Assembly: GCA_964435165.1 (NCBI GenBank)
Contig: CAYSXY010000034.1
Coordinates: forward strand, 1 to 22,215
From: CAYSXY01 sp964435165
GTDB taxonomy: Bacteria > Pseudomonadota > Alphaproteobacteria > Rickettsiales > RI-342
Direction of reading: 5' to 3'
DNA length: 22,215 nt
Within the stretch, counting starts at the first letter, position 1. Every line of letters starts with the position of its first letter. Below, piece after piece: positions 1 through 8,360 of this stretch. The notes below the pieces were generated by a model. That model was given only the letters and a program-made list of their open reading frames with translations, was not told the origin of the DNA and ran no database searches. The translations under genes were made by a program, and so were the position numbers.

Positions 1-12
1 ATAATTTGATAG

Positions 13-2121
13 TCATCTGACAAAATAGCGCCGCGACCAGGGGCGTTTGCCCTGAGCGCGGGCCGCGCGCCAAATGCGAAAGCCATCTTTTTCCAAAAAC
101 ACGGCATGGGCGCCGGAGAGTGCCAATTGGCGTTCGGAGACACCGATAACATCGGCCTTGCAGGGAATGACTTCATCCGGGCGCGGCCCATGATACAACA
201 CCAGGTCAAGCTGCAGGCAATCTTCGCGAAGCGCCGCAAGCGAACGCGTATAGCCGAGCTCACGTGTGCCATAGGTAACAATGCAGCCTTCATAATCGCA
301 GCGCGCGCGGCCTTGTGAGATTAATGTTTCAGGCGTTGTGACTGTTTCCATATGCATGGCGCGCTGCCAGACATCCACCGGCCAACGCGAAGGGCGCTCA
401 CCAACATAGAGCCAGTCCTTCTCGGTCAGACGAAACATGGCATGGTCGTCTGAAACCAATGCTACCGGCGTGGGCGTGAGGAAGACGAACGCAAACATCG
501 CAGCCGTCGTGGCCGCTCCCATGATGCGCAAAAAGCCCTGGCCTGCCACCCAGAGAATCCCGCCCAGCGCCGCCATCACTAAAAACAGCGAAGGGAACGG
601 AGGCGCCAGGATAATCCAGTCCGGCAACCGTGCCACCAGTTCGGCAATCTGAAGCAAGCCGTTTATGCCGATGCCCATGGCTTTGAGCGGCACGGCCTCG
701 AGGCCGAATGGCAGCATCAGCATGGCGCAAAGCCCCATTGGCATCACCCAGAAGGTGACAAGCGGCATCGCCGCAATATTGGCAAGCACACCATACAGGT
801 TTACCTGTTGAAAGTGATAGAGCGCAAAGGGTGCCGTCGCGAGAATTGCCACGACAGACCCGGCCATGATACCCATCGGATAGTACATCACGCGATAGCG
901 CAGCTTTTCACCTATGGTCATGGGTGTGTCCCCATAAGGATAGTGCATGTTGCGATGATACCAGCTGAAAAAAGCAATCAGCCCGGTCACCGCGGCGAAG
1001 GACAGTTGAAAGCTGGCAGAAAGCAGGGACTCCGGCGTCAGCAGCAATATAATGGTGGCCGCGATCGCCACCAGACGTAGCGGATCGGGTCGCCGGTCGA
1101 CCAGCACCGCAATCATTACCAGCGCCAGCATAAGATAGGCGCGCTGGGCAGACACCGGCATGCCGGCCACCAGCAGATAAAAGCCGGCCATAATCAACGC
1201 GATGATGGCGGCGATTTTTTTCAAATCATAATGTAAGGCCAGGGCAGAAGATGAGGCCAGCAGGCGGCGGCTGACAAAAAAGACAAACCCCGCCACTAAC
1301 ACCATATGCAACCCAGAGATAGCCAATATATGCGCTAAGCCCGCAAACTGCATTCTGGCATAGTCATCGGTAAACAGGCCGCCACGTTCACCCAACAACA
1401 ATGCCAGTGCTACCCCGGCCTCGCGCGGGCGCAGCACGTGACTGACCGCATCGGCCTTGGTGGTGCGCCATTGTTCGGTCCATAGCTGCCATTGTGCCTG
1501 TTGTGATGCCTGCGCCTCACCCGGCTCATTGATGATGCGCGGCAATTGCAGGCTATAGCCAACCGCGCCGATTCGCTGAAAATACAGGTGGCGCGCCAGA
1601 TCAAAACCGTACGGCATGACTGGCCGCGACGGTGGGTAGAGCATTGCCTCAAAACGAATACGATCCCCCGGCCCAAGCAGCGTGTCGCGCACCATAAACC
1701 GTATTCGGACACGCTCAGGCGTCATCTCTGGAATCATCTGTTCAATTGTCACCTCATCGAGGATGATACGCATGCCACGCTGATGTGGCTCTATTTCACG
1801 AATACGCCCGCTGACAGAGCGCTCACCCTTGAAATCGGCGCTGTTCAAATCCTGCAGCATCGGTGCCGAGACTTCCATACTGCGCCATTGGGCCCGTCCA
1901 AAGCCGATGGCAATCAGCCCAATTAACAGAAAAACCAATGATATACGCCCGATCACACCCTGGCTCAAAGATGCCGCCCAACCGAGCAGGCACATCGTGA
2001 GGGCCATGACACCGGCACCGATCATCATGCTGGAGGGCGGTTCGACTGGCAGCGCAAAATACAGGCCGATGCCGAGCCCCAGAAAGACCGGGATCAGCAT
2101 AAAGGTGCGGGTTGCAATCAT
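13..2121 (-). CDS. comEC: ComEC/Rec2-family DNA-uptake channel protein
   Basis: Predicted inner-membrane channel that passes single-stranded DNA into the cytoplasm during natural transformation. The 702-residue protein starts with hydrophobic helices (about residues 5-75), then a soluble segment (about 90-200) of the DUF4131/OB-like type ending in the family's PYGFD...RHLYFQ...GAVGY stretch. A long polytopic Competence domain follows, with the hallmark HILAISGLHM at about 264-273. The C-terminal part (about 555-702) is soluble but shows no HxHxDH metal motif, so the metallo-beta-lactamase domain of Bacillus ComEC is absent or reduced, as I recall for many alphaproteobacterial members. It is divergent from gltX, an arrangement common in the class. 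The ATG at 2121 has no clear Shine-Dalgarno sequence. Family assignment is firm; competence itself is not shown by the sequence. Confidence 0.93.
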   Translation of the reverse strand: MIATRTFMLIPVFLGLGIGLYFALPVEPPSSMMIGAGVMALTMCLLGWAASLSQGVIGRISLVFLLIGLIAIGFGRAQWRSMEVSAPMLQDLNSADFKGERSVSGRIREIEPHQRGMRIILDEVTIEQMIPEMTPERVRIRFMVRDTLLGPGDRIRFEAMLYPPSRPVMPYGFDLARHLYFQRIGAVGYSLQLPRIINEPGEAQASQQAQWQLWTEQWRTTKADAVSHVLRPREAGVALALLLGERGGLFTDDYARMQFAGLAHILAISGLHMVLVAGFVFFVSRRLLASSSALALHYDLKKIAAIIALIMAGFYLLVAGMPVSAQRAYLMLALVMIAVLVDRRPDPLRLVAIAATIILLLTPESLLSASFQLSFAAVTGLIAFFSWYHRNMHYPYGDTPMTIGEKLRYRVMYYPMGIMAGSVVAILATAPFALYHFQQVNLYGVLANIAAMPLVTFWVMPMGLCAMLMLPFGLEAVPLKAMGIGINGLLQIAELVARLPDWIILAPPFPSLFLVMAALGGILWVAGQGFLRIMGAATTAAMFAFVFLTPTPVALVSDDHAMFRLTEKDWLYVGERPSRWPVDVWQRAMHMETVTTPETLISQGRARCDYEGCIVTYGTRELGYTRSLAALREDCLQLDLVLYHGPRPDEVIPCKADVIGVSERQLALSGAHAVFLEKDGFRIWRAARAQGKRPWSRRYFVR

Positions 2122-2372
2122 GAGGCTTTGCGTCCGGGGTAGATCATGATAGTAGGCTGCATTATTCCAGCTTTATATATCGGTTTTTTATCGATAAACA
2201 TCACTACTTGACCTCTCGCATCACTGATTCTTGCATGCTGTAAATATTAAAAATCCGTGCTTCGTCGCTCAAATACCACCCGTATGTTCCGCTCCGATGC
2301 TTGCTTTTTATCATTTTCGCCAGCGCCATAATCAGTTATCCAAGAGGTCAACTCTAACTGCAAAGCTTAAGC

Positions 2373-3809
2373 ATGACCTTAACAAATGCCACTTCTTCCG
2401 TCGTGACGCGATTTGCGCCCTCGCCCACCGGGTTTTTGCATATTGGTGGGGCGCGTACCGCCCTGTTTAACTGGCTTTATGCCAGACGCCATCATGGGCG
2501 GTTTATCTTACGTATTGAAGATACCGATCAGAAACGCTCTACTACAGAAGCCATCGATGCGATTTTAGAGGGGCTTGAATGGCTGGGACTGGACTGGGAT
2601 GGCGAGGCGCATTTTCAGCGTCAGCGTGGTGATCATCACGCGGAGATGGCCAAGCGGCTCCTCGAGGAAGGCAAAGCCTATCGCTGCTATTGCCCGCCGG
2701 AAGAATTGCAGGCGATGCGTGAGCAGGCCCAGGCCGAGGGTCGTGGCTTTCGTTATGACGGGCGCTGGCGTGATCGCGACCCCGCCGATGCGCCGGAGGA
2801 CGTCGATCCAGTGATCCGCCTCAAAGCACCGCAAGATGGCGACACCATCATTGAAGATGCAGTGCAGGGCACAGTGCGCTTTCCCAATAGCGAGATGGAT
2901 GACATGGTGTTGCTGCGTTCCGACGGTACGCCAACCTACATGCTTGCCGTGGTTGTGGATGATCATGATACCGGCATTTCGCATATTATTCGCGGGGATG
3001 ACCACCTGACCAATGCCGGACGACAAGCGCTCATTTATCAGGCATTCGGCTGGGACATACCTACTTTTGCTCATATTCCACTCATTCATGGCCCGGACGG
3101 CGCCAAACTTTCCAAACGCCATGGAGCGCTCGGTATCGACGCCTATCGCGAGATGGGTTACCTGCCGGAAGCGCTGCGGAATTACCTGCTGCGACTTGGC
3201 TGGAGCCATGGCGATGATGAAATCATCTCGACCGATCAGGCCATTGCCTGGTTTGATCTGAGTGGTGTCGGCGCTTCTCCATCGCGTCTCGACCTGAATA
3301 AAATGGATCACCTCAATGCGCATTATTTGCGTCATGCTGAACCGGATCGTTTAATGCCGCTCCTGTTTCCGCTGCTTGAGGAACGGCTGAAGCAGGAACC
3401 GACAGATGAAATGCTCAGACGCGTCCGCGCCGGACTGCCATCGCTGGTACAGCGTGCGACCCGGCTGAATGATCTGGCCGATGCCGTGTTGTTTTTCTGC
3501 CAGGATCGGCCCATATCACTCAATGACAAAGCCGCCAAGGTGATGGCCGACCCGGCGGTGCCAGCCCGCCTGCAGGCGCTGCACGATCTGCTGCGTGTGG
3601 TTGACCCCTGGAATCACGAGGTGCTGGATGCAGCCATTGCGCGTTTTGTCGAAGAGAGCGGCCTGAAGTTTAAAGAAGTGGGGCAACCGCTGCGCGCCGC
3701 CTTAATCGGCACCCTGCAATCGCCGGGTGTTGGCGAAGTGATGGCGATTCTCGGCAAGGAGGAATCGCTGGCACGGATCAGCGATGTGGCCACCAGCAAA
3801 GCTGCATAG
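2373..3809 (+). CDS. gltX: Glutamyl-tRNA synthetase (glutamate--tRNA ligase)
   Basis: Cytoplasmic class I aminoacyl-tRNA synthetase that charges tRNA-Glu with glutamate (in many alphaproteobacteria also tRNA-Gln, later amidated by GatCAB). At 478 residues it has normal length. Visible signatures are the N-terminal RFAPSPTGFLHIGGART (HIGH motif at about 23-26), the ARRHHGRFILRIEDTD stretch, the HIIRGDDHL segment and the KLSKR form of KMSKS at about 245-249. The anticodon-binding C-terminus runs to residue 478. The ATG start follows an in-frame stop at 2355-2357, so upstream extension is impossible except by rare codons. Its SD is poor: an AGAGG lies about 25 bases upstream, too far for normal use. 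Stop is TAG, followed by an AT-rich gap before def. Confidence 0.97.
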   Translation: MTLTNATSSVVTRFAPSPTGFLHIGGARTALFNWLYARRHHGRFILRIEDTDQKRSTTEAIDAILEGLEWLGLDWDGEAHFQRQRGDHHAEMAKRLLEEGKAYRCYCPPEELQAMREQAQAEGRGFRYDGRWRDRDPADAPEDVDPVIRLKAPQDGDTIIEDAVQGTVRFPNSEMDDMVLLRSDGTPTYMLAVVVDDHDTGISHIIRGDDHLTNAGRQALIYQAFGWDIPTFAHIPLIHGPDGAKLSKRHGALGIDAYREMGYLPEALRNYLLRLGWSHGDDEIISTDQAIAWFDLSGVGASPSRLDLNKMDHLNAHYLRHAEPDRLMPLLFPLLEERLKQEPTDEMLRRVRAGLPSLVQRATRLNDLADAVLFFCQDRPISLNDKAAKVMADPAVPARLQALHDLLRVVDPWNHEVLDAAIARFVEESGLKFKEVGQPLRAALIGTLQSPGVGEVMAILGKEESLARISDVATSKAA

Positions 3810-3822
3810 TTTTTTATTATTA

Positions 3823-3838
3823 TATAATGGTATAGAAT
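3823..3838 (+). promoter_or_regulatory. Tandem -10-like boxes upstream of def
   Basis: The 64-base gap between gltX and def is very AT-rich. It contains a perfect TATAAT at 3823-3828 and a TAGAAT at 3833-3838, ten bases apart. No good -35 hexamer sits at 16-18 bp from either. Position, 35-50 bases before the def start codon, fits a promoter for def-fmt-truA. This is inference from sequence similarity only. Confidence 0.4.
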
Positions 3839-3873
3839 CATTATTTTGTATTGTAGATGAAGAAGGATGTGTC

Positions 3874-4416
3874 ATGGCCATATTACCCATTGTGACCTAC
3901 CCGGATCCCCGACTGAAAGAAATTTCTTCCCCGGTTGAGCGAGTGACAGATGAGGTGCGCAGCCAGCTCAATGATATGATGGAAACCATGTATGCCAGTG
4001 GCGGTATTGGTCTTGCCGCGGTGCAGGTGGGCATTATGCAGCGCATGATGGTGATGGATGTAGACCAAACCGAGCGTGGCGAGCCTGTCTCACCGATTAA
4101 GCTTGTGAATCCGGAAGTTATCTGGGAATCGGAAGAGACACATACCTATCAGGAAGGCTGCCTGTCCTTTCCCGGTCAATATGCCGATGTCACACGCGCA
4201 GAGAAAGTACGCATTCGCTATATGGATGAGCAAGGTGAACTGCGTGAATTGGAAGCGGATGGCTTGCTTGCGATTTGTATTCAGCATGAGCTGGATCACC
4301 TCAATGGGATTACCTTCACTGATCATCTCTCGCGGATGAAGCGCGACATGATTCATCGCAAAGTAAAAAAGGAACAGAAGCTGGCCGCACCGGTGGCATC
4401 CGAACCACCATGTTAA
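3874..4416 (+). CDS. def: Peptide deformylase
   Basis: Removes the N-formyl group from nascent proteins; Fe/Zn metallohydrolase in the cytoplasm. I chose the ATG at 3874 (180 residues, MAILPIVTYPD...) over the longer open frame because AGAAGGA at 3861-3867 sits 6 bases upstream and deformylases begin this way. All three family motifs are intact: GIGLAAVQVG (about 44-53, Gln51), EGCLSFPG (about 94-101, metal ligand Cys96) and QHELDH (about 137-142, His138, catalytic Glu139, His142). It is first in a def-fmt-truA cluster, so formyl removal and formyl addition are encoded side by side. The C-terminal tail after about residue 160 is lysine-rich, as is usual. Confidence 0.97.
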   Translation: MAILPIVTYPDPRLKEISSPVERVTDEVRSQLNDMMETMYASGGIGLAAVQVGIMQRMMVMDVDQTERGEPVSPIKLVNPEVIWESEETHTYQEGCLSFPGQYADVTRAEKVRIRYMDEQGELRELEADGLLAICIQHELDHLNGITFTDHLSRMKRDMIHRKVKKEQKLAAPVASEPPC

Positions 4417-4441
4417 TTATTATTTACCTTTAGCTGATACA

Positions 4442-4477
4442 TTGACACTCTACATTACCAACTCCTGACAATAGACT
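4442..4477 (+). promoter_or_regulatory. Candidate fmt promoter with very short leader
   Basis: The def-fmt gap holds a perfect TTGACA at 4442-4447. Two weak -10 candidates follow: GACAAT at 4467-4472 (19-bp spacer) and TAGACT at 4472-4477, the latter 17 bp from TCTACA at 4449-4454. Either would place the transcript start within a few bases of the fmt ATG at 4483, where no Shine-Dalgarno sequence is visible. Weak evidence, sequence only. Confidence 0.3.
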
Positions 4478-4482
4478 GTTTT

Positions 4483-5424
4483 ATGCGTATTATTTTTATG
4501 GGCAGCCCGGCATTTGCACTCCCCACGCTTGCCGCGCTGATAAAAGCCAAGCATGAGATTGTTGCTGTCTATAGCCAGCCGCCGCGTCCGGCCCATCGCG
4601 GCAAAAAAACGACCCCCTGCCCGGTACATGCGTTTGCTCAAGAACAAGGATTGACGGTCGTCACGCCGCAGCGCCTGTCTATGGAGCAGCGCATCAAGGA
4701 GTTTGAGGAATTCAAGCTGGATATTGCCGTTGTGGTCGCCTATGGGCTGATTCTGCCGAAGGCGATTCTGGATATTCCCCGATATGGCTGCATCAATGTC
4801 CATCCGTCACTTTTGCCACGCTGGCGAGGAGCCTCGCCCATTCATCGGCCCATCATTGCTGGAGATGAGGTAACCGGTGTCACCATCATGCAAATGGATG
4901 AGGGCTGCGATACCGGCCCGATTCTGCTCTATCAAAAAGTGCCGATTGGCCCGGAAGAAACTGCCGAGACCATGACGGAATCCTTATCCCAACTCGGAGC
5001 CGAATTGTGCGTGGCAGCCATCGTCGGGCTGGAGAGGGGTATTGTCAAACCGATTACTCAACCGGATGAAGGAGCACTCTATGCTCGCAAGCTTGATAAA
5101 GATGAGGGACATTTGCAATTTCACAAACTCTCGGCAACCAAACTCGAGCGGTTGATTCGTGGTGTGCAACCCTGGCCCGGTGCGTATTTTAATTATAAAG
5201 GTGAGCGCATTAAAGTGCTGAAAGCGCAAGTGGTAGACAGCAACGCCCGGGTCAAGCCGGGTGAGATTGCCACAGCGCCGGAAATCAGCGATGGGCAATT
5301 ATGGATCGGTTGCCGCGAAGGCATTTTGCAGATGGATCGGTTACAACGCGCCAATCGCGCGCCGATGGATGCCGACGAATTGATGCGCGGCTTTATCTTT
5401 GAAGATGGCGATGTGATTACGTAA
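4483..5424 (+). CDS. fmt: Methionyl-tRNA formyltransferase
   Basis: Transfers a formyl group from 10-formyl-tetrahydrofolate to Met-tRNA(fMet) for translation initiation. The 313-residue length is normal. The N-terminal formyltransferase domain begins MRIIFMGSPAFALPTL and includes the conserved GCINVHPSLLPRWRGASPI. The catalytic triad is visible as Asn105, His107 and Asp143 (in GCDTGPILL). The C-terminal tRNA-binding domain includes KLERLIRGVQPWPGAYF. The gene lies 66 bases after def and its stop overlaps the truA start by one base. No Shine-Dalgarno sequence precedes the ATG, and a -10-like TAGACT ends 5 bases before it, so initiation could be leaderless. Confidence 0.97.
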   Translation: MRIIFMGSPAFALPTLAALIKAKHEIVAVYSQPPRPAHRGKKTTPCPVHAFAQEQGLTVVTPQRLSMEQRIKEFEEFKLDIAVVVAYGLILPKAILDIPRYGCINVHPSLLPRWRGASPIHRPIIAGDEVTGVTIMQMDEGCDTGPILLYQKVPIGPEETAETMTESLSQLGAELCVAAIVGLERGIVKPITQPDEGALYARKLDKDEGHLQFHKLSATKLERLIRGVQPWPGAYFNYKGERIKVLKAQVVDSNARVKPGEIATAPEISDGQLWIGCREGILQMDRLQRANRAPMDADELMRGFIFEDGDVIT

Positions 5425-6164
5425 TGCATCGCTACAAGCTGACGATCGAATATGACGGCACTCATTATCATGGCTGGCAGCGTCAGCCCGATAAGCCGAG
5501 CATTCAAGGGCGGTTGGAAGAAGCTATCCGCGATTTTTGCCTTCACGAAGTCACCGTGTTCGGCTCTGGCCGCACCGATGCCGGGGTGCATGCGCTTGGC
5601 CAGGTGGCGCATGTGGATTTGCCCAAAGCACGGCCTGTCTTTACCATCAATGAAGCGCTGAATCATTTTCTCACCGATTCAGGCATTGCCATATTGAATG
5701 TGGAAGAAGTGGATGAGGCGTTTCATGCCCGCTTCTCCGCCACGCAACGACATTATGTCTATCGCATACTCAATCGCCGGGCGCCGCCCACCACGCAGCA
5801 AGGCTATGTCTGGCATGTGGTGCCGGAGCTGGCCGTGGCGCCGATGCAAGAAGCGGCGAAGCGACTTATCGGTCATCATGACTTCACCAGTTTTCGCTCC
5901 GTTGATTGTCAGTCAGACTCGGCAGAGAAAACATTGGATCAGGTGACAGTGGTGCAGGCGGGTGAGATGATTGAGGTGCAGGTCAGTGCCCGCTCATTTC
6001 TTTATAATCAGGTGCGTATTATGGTTGGCACACTGGCACGCATTGGGTTTGGCGACTGGCCACCGGAGATCATCGATGAGATTTTCGCGGCCAAAGACCG
6101 CACCAAGGCTGGCCCCACAGCCCCGGCGGGGGGACTTTATTTTGCGAGGGTAGAATATGGGTAG
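5424..6164 (+). CDS. truA: tRNA pseudouridine(38-40) synthase TruA
   Basis: Converts uridines 38-40 in the anticodon stem-loop of many tRNAs to pseudouridine. At 246 residues it matches the family. The start MHRYKLTIEYDGTHYHGWQRQ and the catalytic motif GSGRTDAGVHALGQVAHVD (Asp52) are canonical. RHYVYRILNR and the C-terminal FLYNQVRIMVGTL also match the family. The start codon shares the last A of the fmt stop (TAATG), so translation is probably coupled to fmt. The gene ends 113 bases before the convergent dapE stop. Confidence 0.97.
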   Translation: MHRYKLTIEYDGTHYHGWQRQPDKPSIQGRLEEAIRDFCLHEVTVFGSGRTDAGVHALGQVAHVDLPKARPVFTINEALNHFLTDSGIAILNVEEVDEAFHARFSATQRHYVYRILNRRAPPTTQQGYVWHVVPELAVAPMQEAAKRLIGHHDFTSFRSVDCQSDSAEKTLDQVTVVQAGEMIEVQVSARSFLYNQVRIMVGTLARIGFGDWPPEIIDEIFAAKDRTKAGPTAPAGGLYFARVEYG

Positions 6165-6180
6165 TTTATATTTTGCCTCC

Positions 6181-6246
6181 GGCCTCGTCTACTGACTCGG
6201 CCATGAGGCACAGCTCAAGGCTGGCTCGGCCTACTGGCCTCGCTAC
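6181..6246. repeat. GGCC-rich degenerate repeat in truA-dapE gap
   Basis: This stretch of the 113-base convergent gap has two imperfect copies of a TCG-n-CTACTG-n-C-CG unit (around 6185-6200 and 6226-6242), four GGCC tetramers and several GCCTC/GAGGC pairs able to form short stems. A CGCTA/TAGCG pair follows at 6241-6258. There is no T-tract, so it is not a standard intrinsic terminator. It may be a decayed repetitive element or a weak bidirectional stop signal. Confidence 0.3.
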
Positions 6247-6277
6247 ACACTTATAGCGATTGCGGGCACATGTTGGC

Positions 6278-7432
6278 TCAGAAGTAGCGGCTAAGAACCT
6301 CACCATAAATCGCTGATAAACATTCAATATCCACCACCTTAACGCATTCATCGACCTGATGGGCTCTTTTGCCGGTGGTGCCAAATTCAACCACCGGGCA
6401 GGCGTCTTTAATGAAGCGTGCATCGGAAGTGCCGCCGGTGGTGGTGAGGTCTGGCTCCTTGCCTGTGACGGCCTGCACCGATTGCTTGACGATGTCACTG
6501 AGCGGCCCCGGCGGGGTGAGAAACGCCTCTGCACTGCAACGATAATCCAGCGTGATATTCTCCGCATGGCGTGCGCACACTTCACGCACCCAACTGGCCA
6601 GTGCCTCTCCGTCCTGCAGATCATTAAATCGGATATTAAAGCTCGCCCTCGCCTCACCCGGAATGACATTCACCGCCGGGTTGCCGACATCCACCGTGGT
6701 GATTTCCAGATTAGTGGGGGGAAAATAATCGGTGCCGCCATCAATCGGCTCGGCCTTGAGGTCATTGAGAATGGGCACGAGCCGGGTAATCGGGTTATCG
6801 GCCAGATGCTGATAGGCCACATGCCCTTGTCGGCCATGCACGGTCAGATGAAAGCCGATACTGCCACGTCTGCCTATTTTGGCCATCTCACCAATTGTTT
6901 TTGGGTTGGTCGGCTCACCAACGATGCAGGCATCGAGCACTTCGCCCTGCTCTTTCAGCCAGCCAAGCATTTTGCGCGTGCCATTGATGGCCGGACCTTC
7001 TTCATCACCCGTGATGAGTAAGCTGATGGAGCCCTTGCCGTTCTTGCCCTGCACCTCAATAAACCGGCTGGCAGCGGCAATGAAAGCGGCAATGGCGCCC
7101 TTCATATCCTCCGCGCCACGACCATAGAGTACGCCATTGTGAATTTCGGCGGCAAAGGGTGGATAGGTCCAGTCCGCTTCATTACCGGGCGGCACGACAT
7201 CGGTATGCCCGGCAAAGCACAGATTCGGCGCTGTGCTGCCCCACCGTGCATAGAGATTCTCAACCGGCTCGGTACCGGCTTCTTCAAAGCGCAGACGATG
7301 GCAGGTGAAGCCCAGCGGCTTCAGCACCTCTTCTAATAGAGTAAGCGCCCCGCCTTCCTCAGGCGTGACGGACGGGCAGCGAATCAGCGATTGAGCAAGC
7401 GTGACCGGATTGATCATGGCCGGAGTCATCAT
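6278..7432 (-). CDS. dapE: Succinyl-diaminopimelate desuccinylase
   Basis: Hydrolyses N-succinyl-L,L-diaminopimelate to L,L-diaminopimelate in the succinylase branch of lysine and peptidoglycan-precursor synthesis; a dinuclear zinc M20-type enzyme. The 384-residue length is normal. Visible metal and catalytic motifs are FAGHTDVVPPG (His76, Asp78), GRGAEDMKG (Asp109), TGDEEGPAINGT (Glu144/Glu145), VGEPT (Glu173) and the C-terminal EFGTTGKRAHQVDECV histidine. GRGAEDMKG has Glu where GRGAADMKG is common; the essential Asp is kept. The start ATG overlaps the dapD stop as ATGA, implying translational coupling. Met6 is a possible alternative start. Confidence 0.97.
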   Translation of the reverse strand: MMTPAMINPVTLAQSLIRCPSVTPEEGGALTLLEEVLKPLGFTCHRLRFEEAGTEPVENLYARWGSTAPNLCFAGHTDVVPPGNEADWTYPPFAAEIHNGVLYGRGAEDMKGAIAAFIAAASRFIEVQGKNGKGSISLLITGDEEGPAINGTRKMLGWLKEQGEVLDACIVGEPTNPKTIGEMAKIGRRGSIGFHLTVHGRQGHVAYQHLADNPITRLVPILNDLKAEPIDGGTDYFPPTNLEITTVDVGNPAVNVIPGEARASFNIRFNDLQDGEALASWVREVCARHAENITLDYRCSAEAFLTPPGPLSDIVKQSVQAVTGKEPDLTTTGGTSDARFIKDACPVVEFGTTGKRAHQVDECVKVVDIECLSAIYGEVLSRYF

Positions 7433-8325
7433 GGATTACGCAGCAACTCGTTGACGCTGGTTTTGCTGCGGGTTTTCTCATCCACGCGCTTGACAATGAC
7501 GGCACAATAGAGTGACGGCCCCGGCGTGCCATCCGGCAACGGTTTGCCCGGCAGCGCGCCCGGCACGACGACGCTGTAGGCCGGCACGCGCCCGCGATAG
7601 ACCACCCCGCTGTCACGGTCGATAATTTTGGTTGAAGCGCCGAGATAGACGCCCATGGAGATGACCGCTCCTTCTTCCACGATCACTCCTTCGGCCACTT
7701 CACTGCGTGCGCCGATAAAGACATTATCCTCAATAATCACCGGTTCAGCCTGCAATGGCTCCAACACGCCACCTATCCCTGCACCGCCGGAGATGTGACA
7801 GTGTTTGCCGATTTGCGCGCAGCTTCCTACCGTTGCCCAGGTATCGATCATTGTACCTTCATCGACATAGGCCCCTAAATTGACAAAACTTGGCATCAGC
7901 ACAACGTTTGGCGCGATATAAGCCGACTTACGCACAAAACAGCCAGGCACGGCACGGAATCCGGCATCACGGAAGTCTTTTTCTTCCCAGCCATCAAATT
8001 TGGACGGCACTTTGTCGAACCATGGCGTTCCGACTTTACCGGAAGTTGTTGGACCGCCCTCAATGCATTGCATGTCATTCAGGCGAAAATAGAGCAGCAC
8101 CGCCTTTTTCGCCCATTGATTGACCTGCCATTCGCCGCCTTTTTTCTCAGCAACGCGCAGTTTTCCTTGATCCATCGCGTCAATGGCGCTGTCGACCGCC
8201 TCGCGCACCTCCCCTTTGGTCTCAATATTGATCGATGCGCGATCTTCCCACGCAGCGTCGATAATGGTTTGTAATGCGGTGTTGCTGTCGTTAGCGGGCT
8301 CTTGAACAGAGGCTGCGGTCATCAT
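7429..8325 (-). CDS. dapD: Tetrahydrodipicolinate N-succinyltransferase
   Basis: Succinylates 2,3,4,5-tetrahydropyridine-2,6-dicarboxylate using succinyl-CoA, the committed step of the succinylase DAP/lysine pathway. Two or three in-frame ATGs compete. I favour 8325 (298 residues) because AAGGA at 8336-8332 is 6 bases upstream of it, whereas the same AAGGA abuts the ATG at 8331. The N-terminal helical region is followed by a left-handed beta-helix (about residues 128-235) with hexapeptide repeats such as GAYVDEGTMIDTWATVGSCAQIG and the family-typical HISGGAGIGGVLEP. It is the upstream partner of dapE (ATGA overlap). Together they give two consecutive-pathway enzymes lacking only the DapC aminotransferase between them. 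Confidence 0.96.
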   Translation of the reverse strand: MMTAASVQEPANDSNTALQTIIDAAWEDRASINIETKGEVREAVDSAIDAMDQGKLRVAEKKGGEWQVNQWAKKAVLLYFRLNDMQCIEGGPTTSGKVGTPWFDKVPSKFDGWEEKDFRDAGFRAVPGCFVRKSAYIAPNVVLMPSFVNLGAYVDEGTMIDTWATVGSCAQIGKHCHISGGAGIGGVLEPLQAEPVIIEDNVFIGARSEVAEGVIVEEGAVISMGVYLGASTKIIDRDSGVVYRGRVPAYSVVVPGALPGKPLPDGTPGPSLYCAVIVKRVDEKTRSKTSVNELLRNP

Positions 8326-8360
8326 GGTCATTCCTTACTTAGCTCAACATGATTGGATAG

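Noticed and set aside
1546..1926. Open frame opposite comEC
   Set aside because: Antisense shadow of the ComEC coding sequence.
2122..2372. Clear divergent promoters and a small gene between comEC and gltX
   Set aside because: The gap is AT-rich with a TTGACC at 2208 and a CATAAT at 2327, but no pair has proper spacing; the short open frame crossing 2231-2470 reads out of frame into gltX and looks like chance.
2565..3335. 256-codon open frame antisense to gltX
   Set aside because: It lies wholly within gltX, has a His/Met-rich peptide typical of an antisense frame of a GC-rich gene, and no ribosome site or family likeness.
6359..7021. 220-codon frame opposite dapE
   Set aside because: Fully inside dapE, whose motifs are unmistakable; the peptide has no recognisable features.
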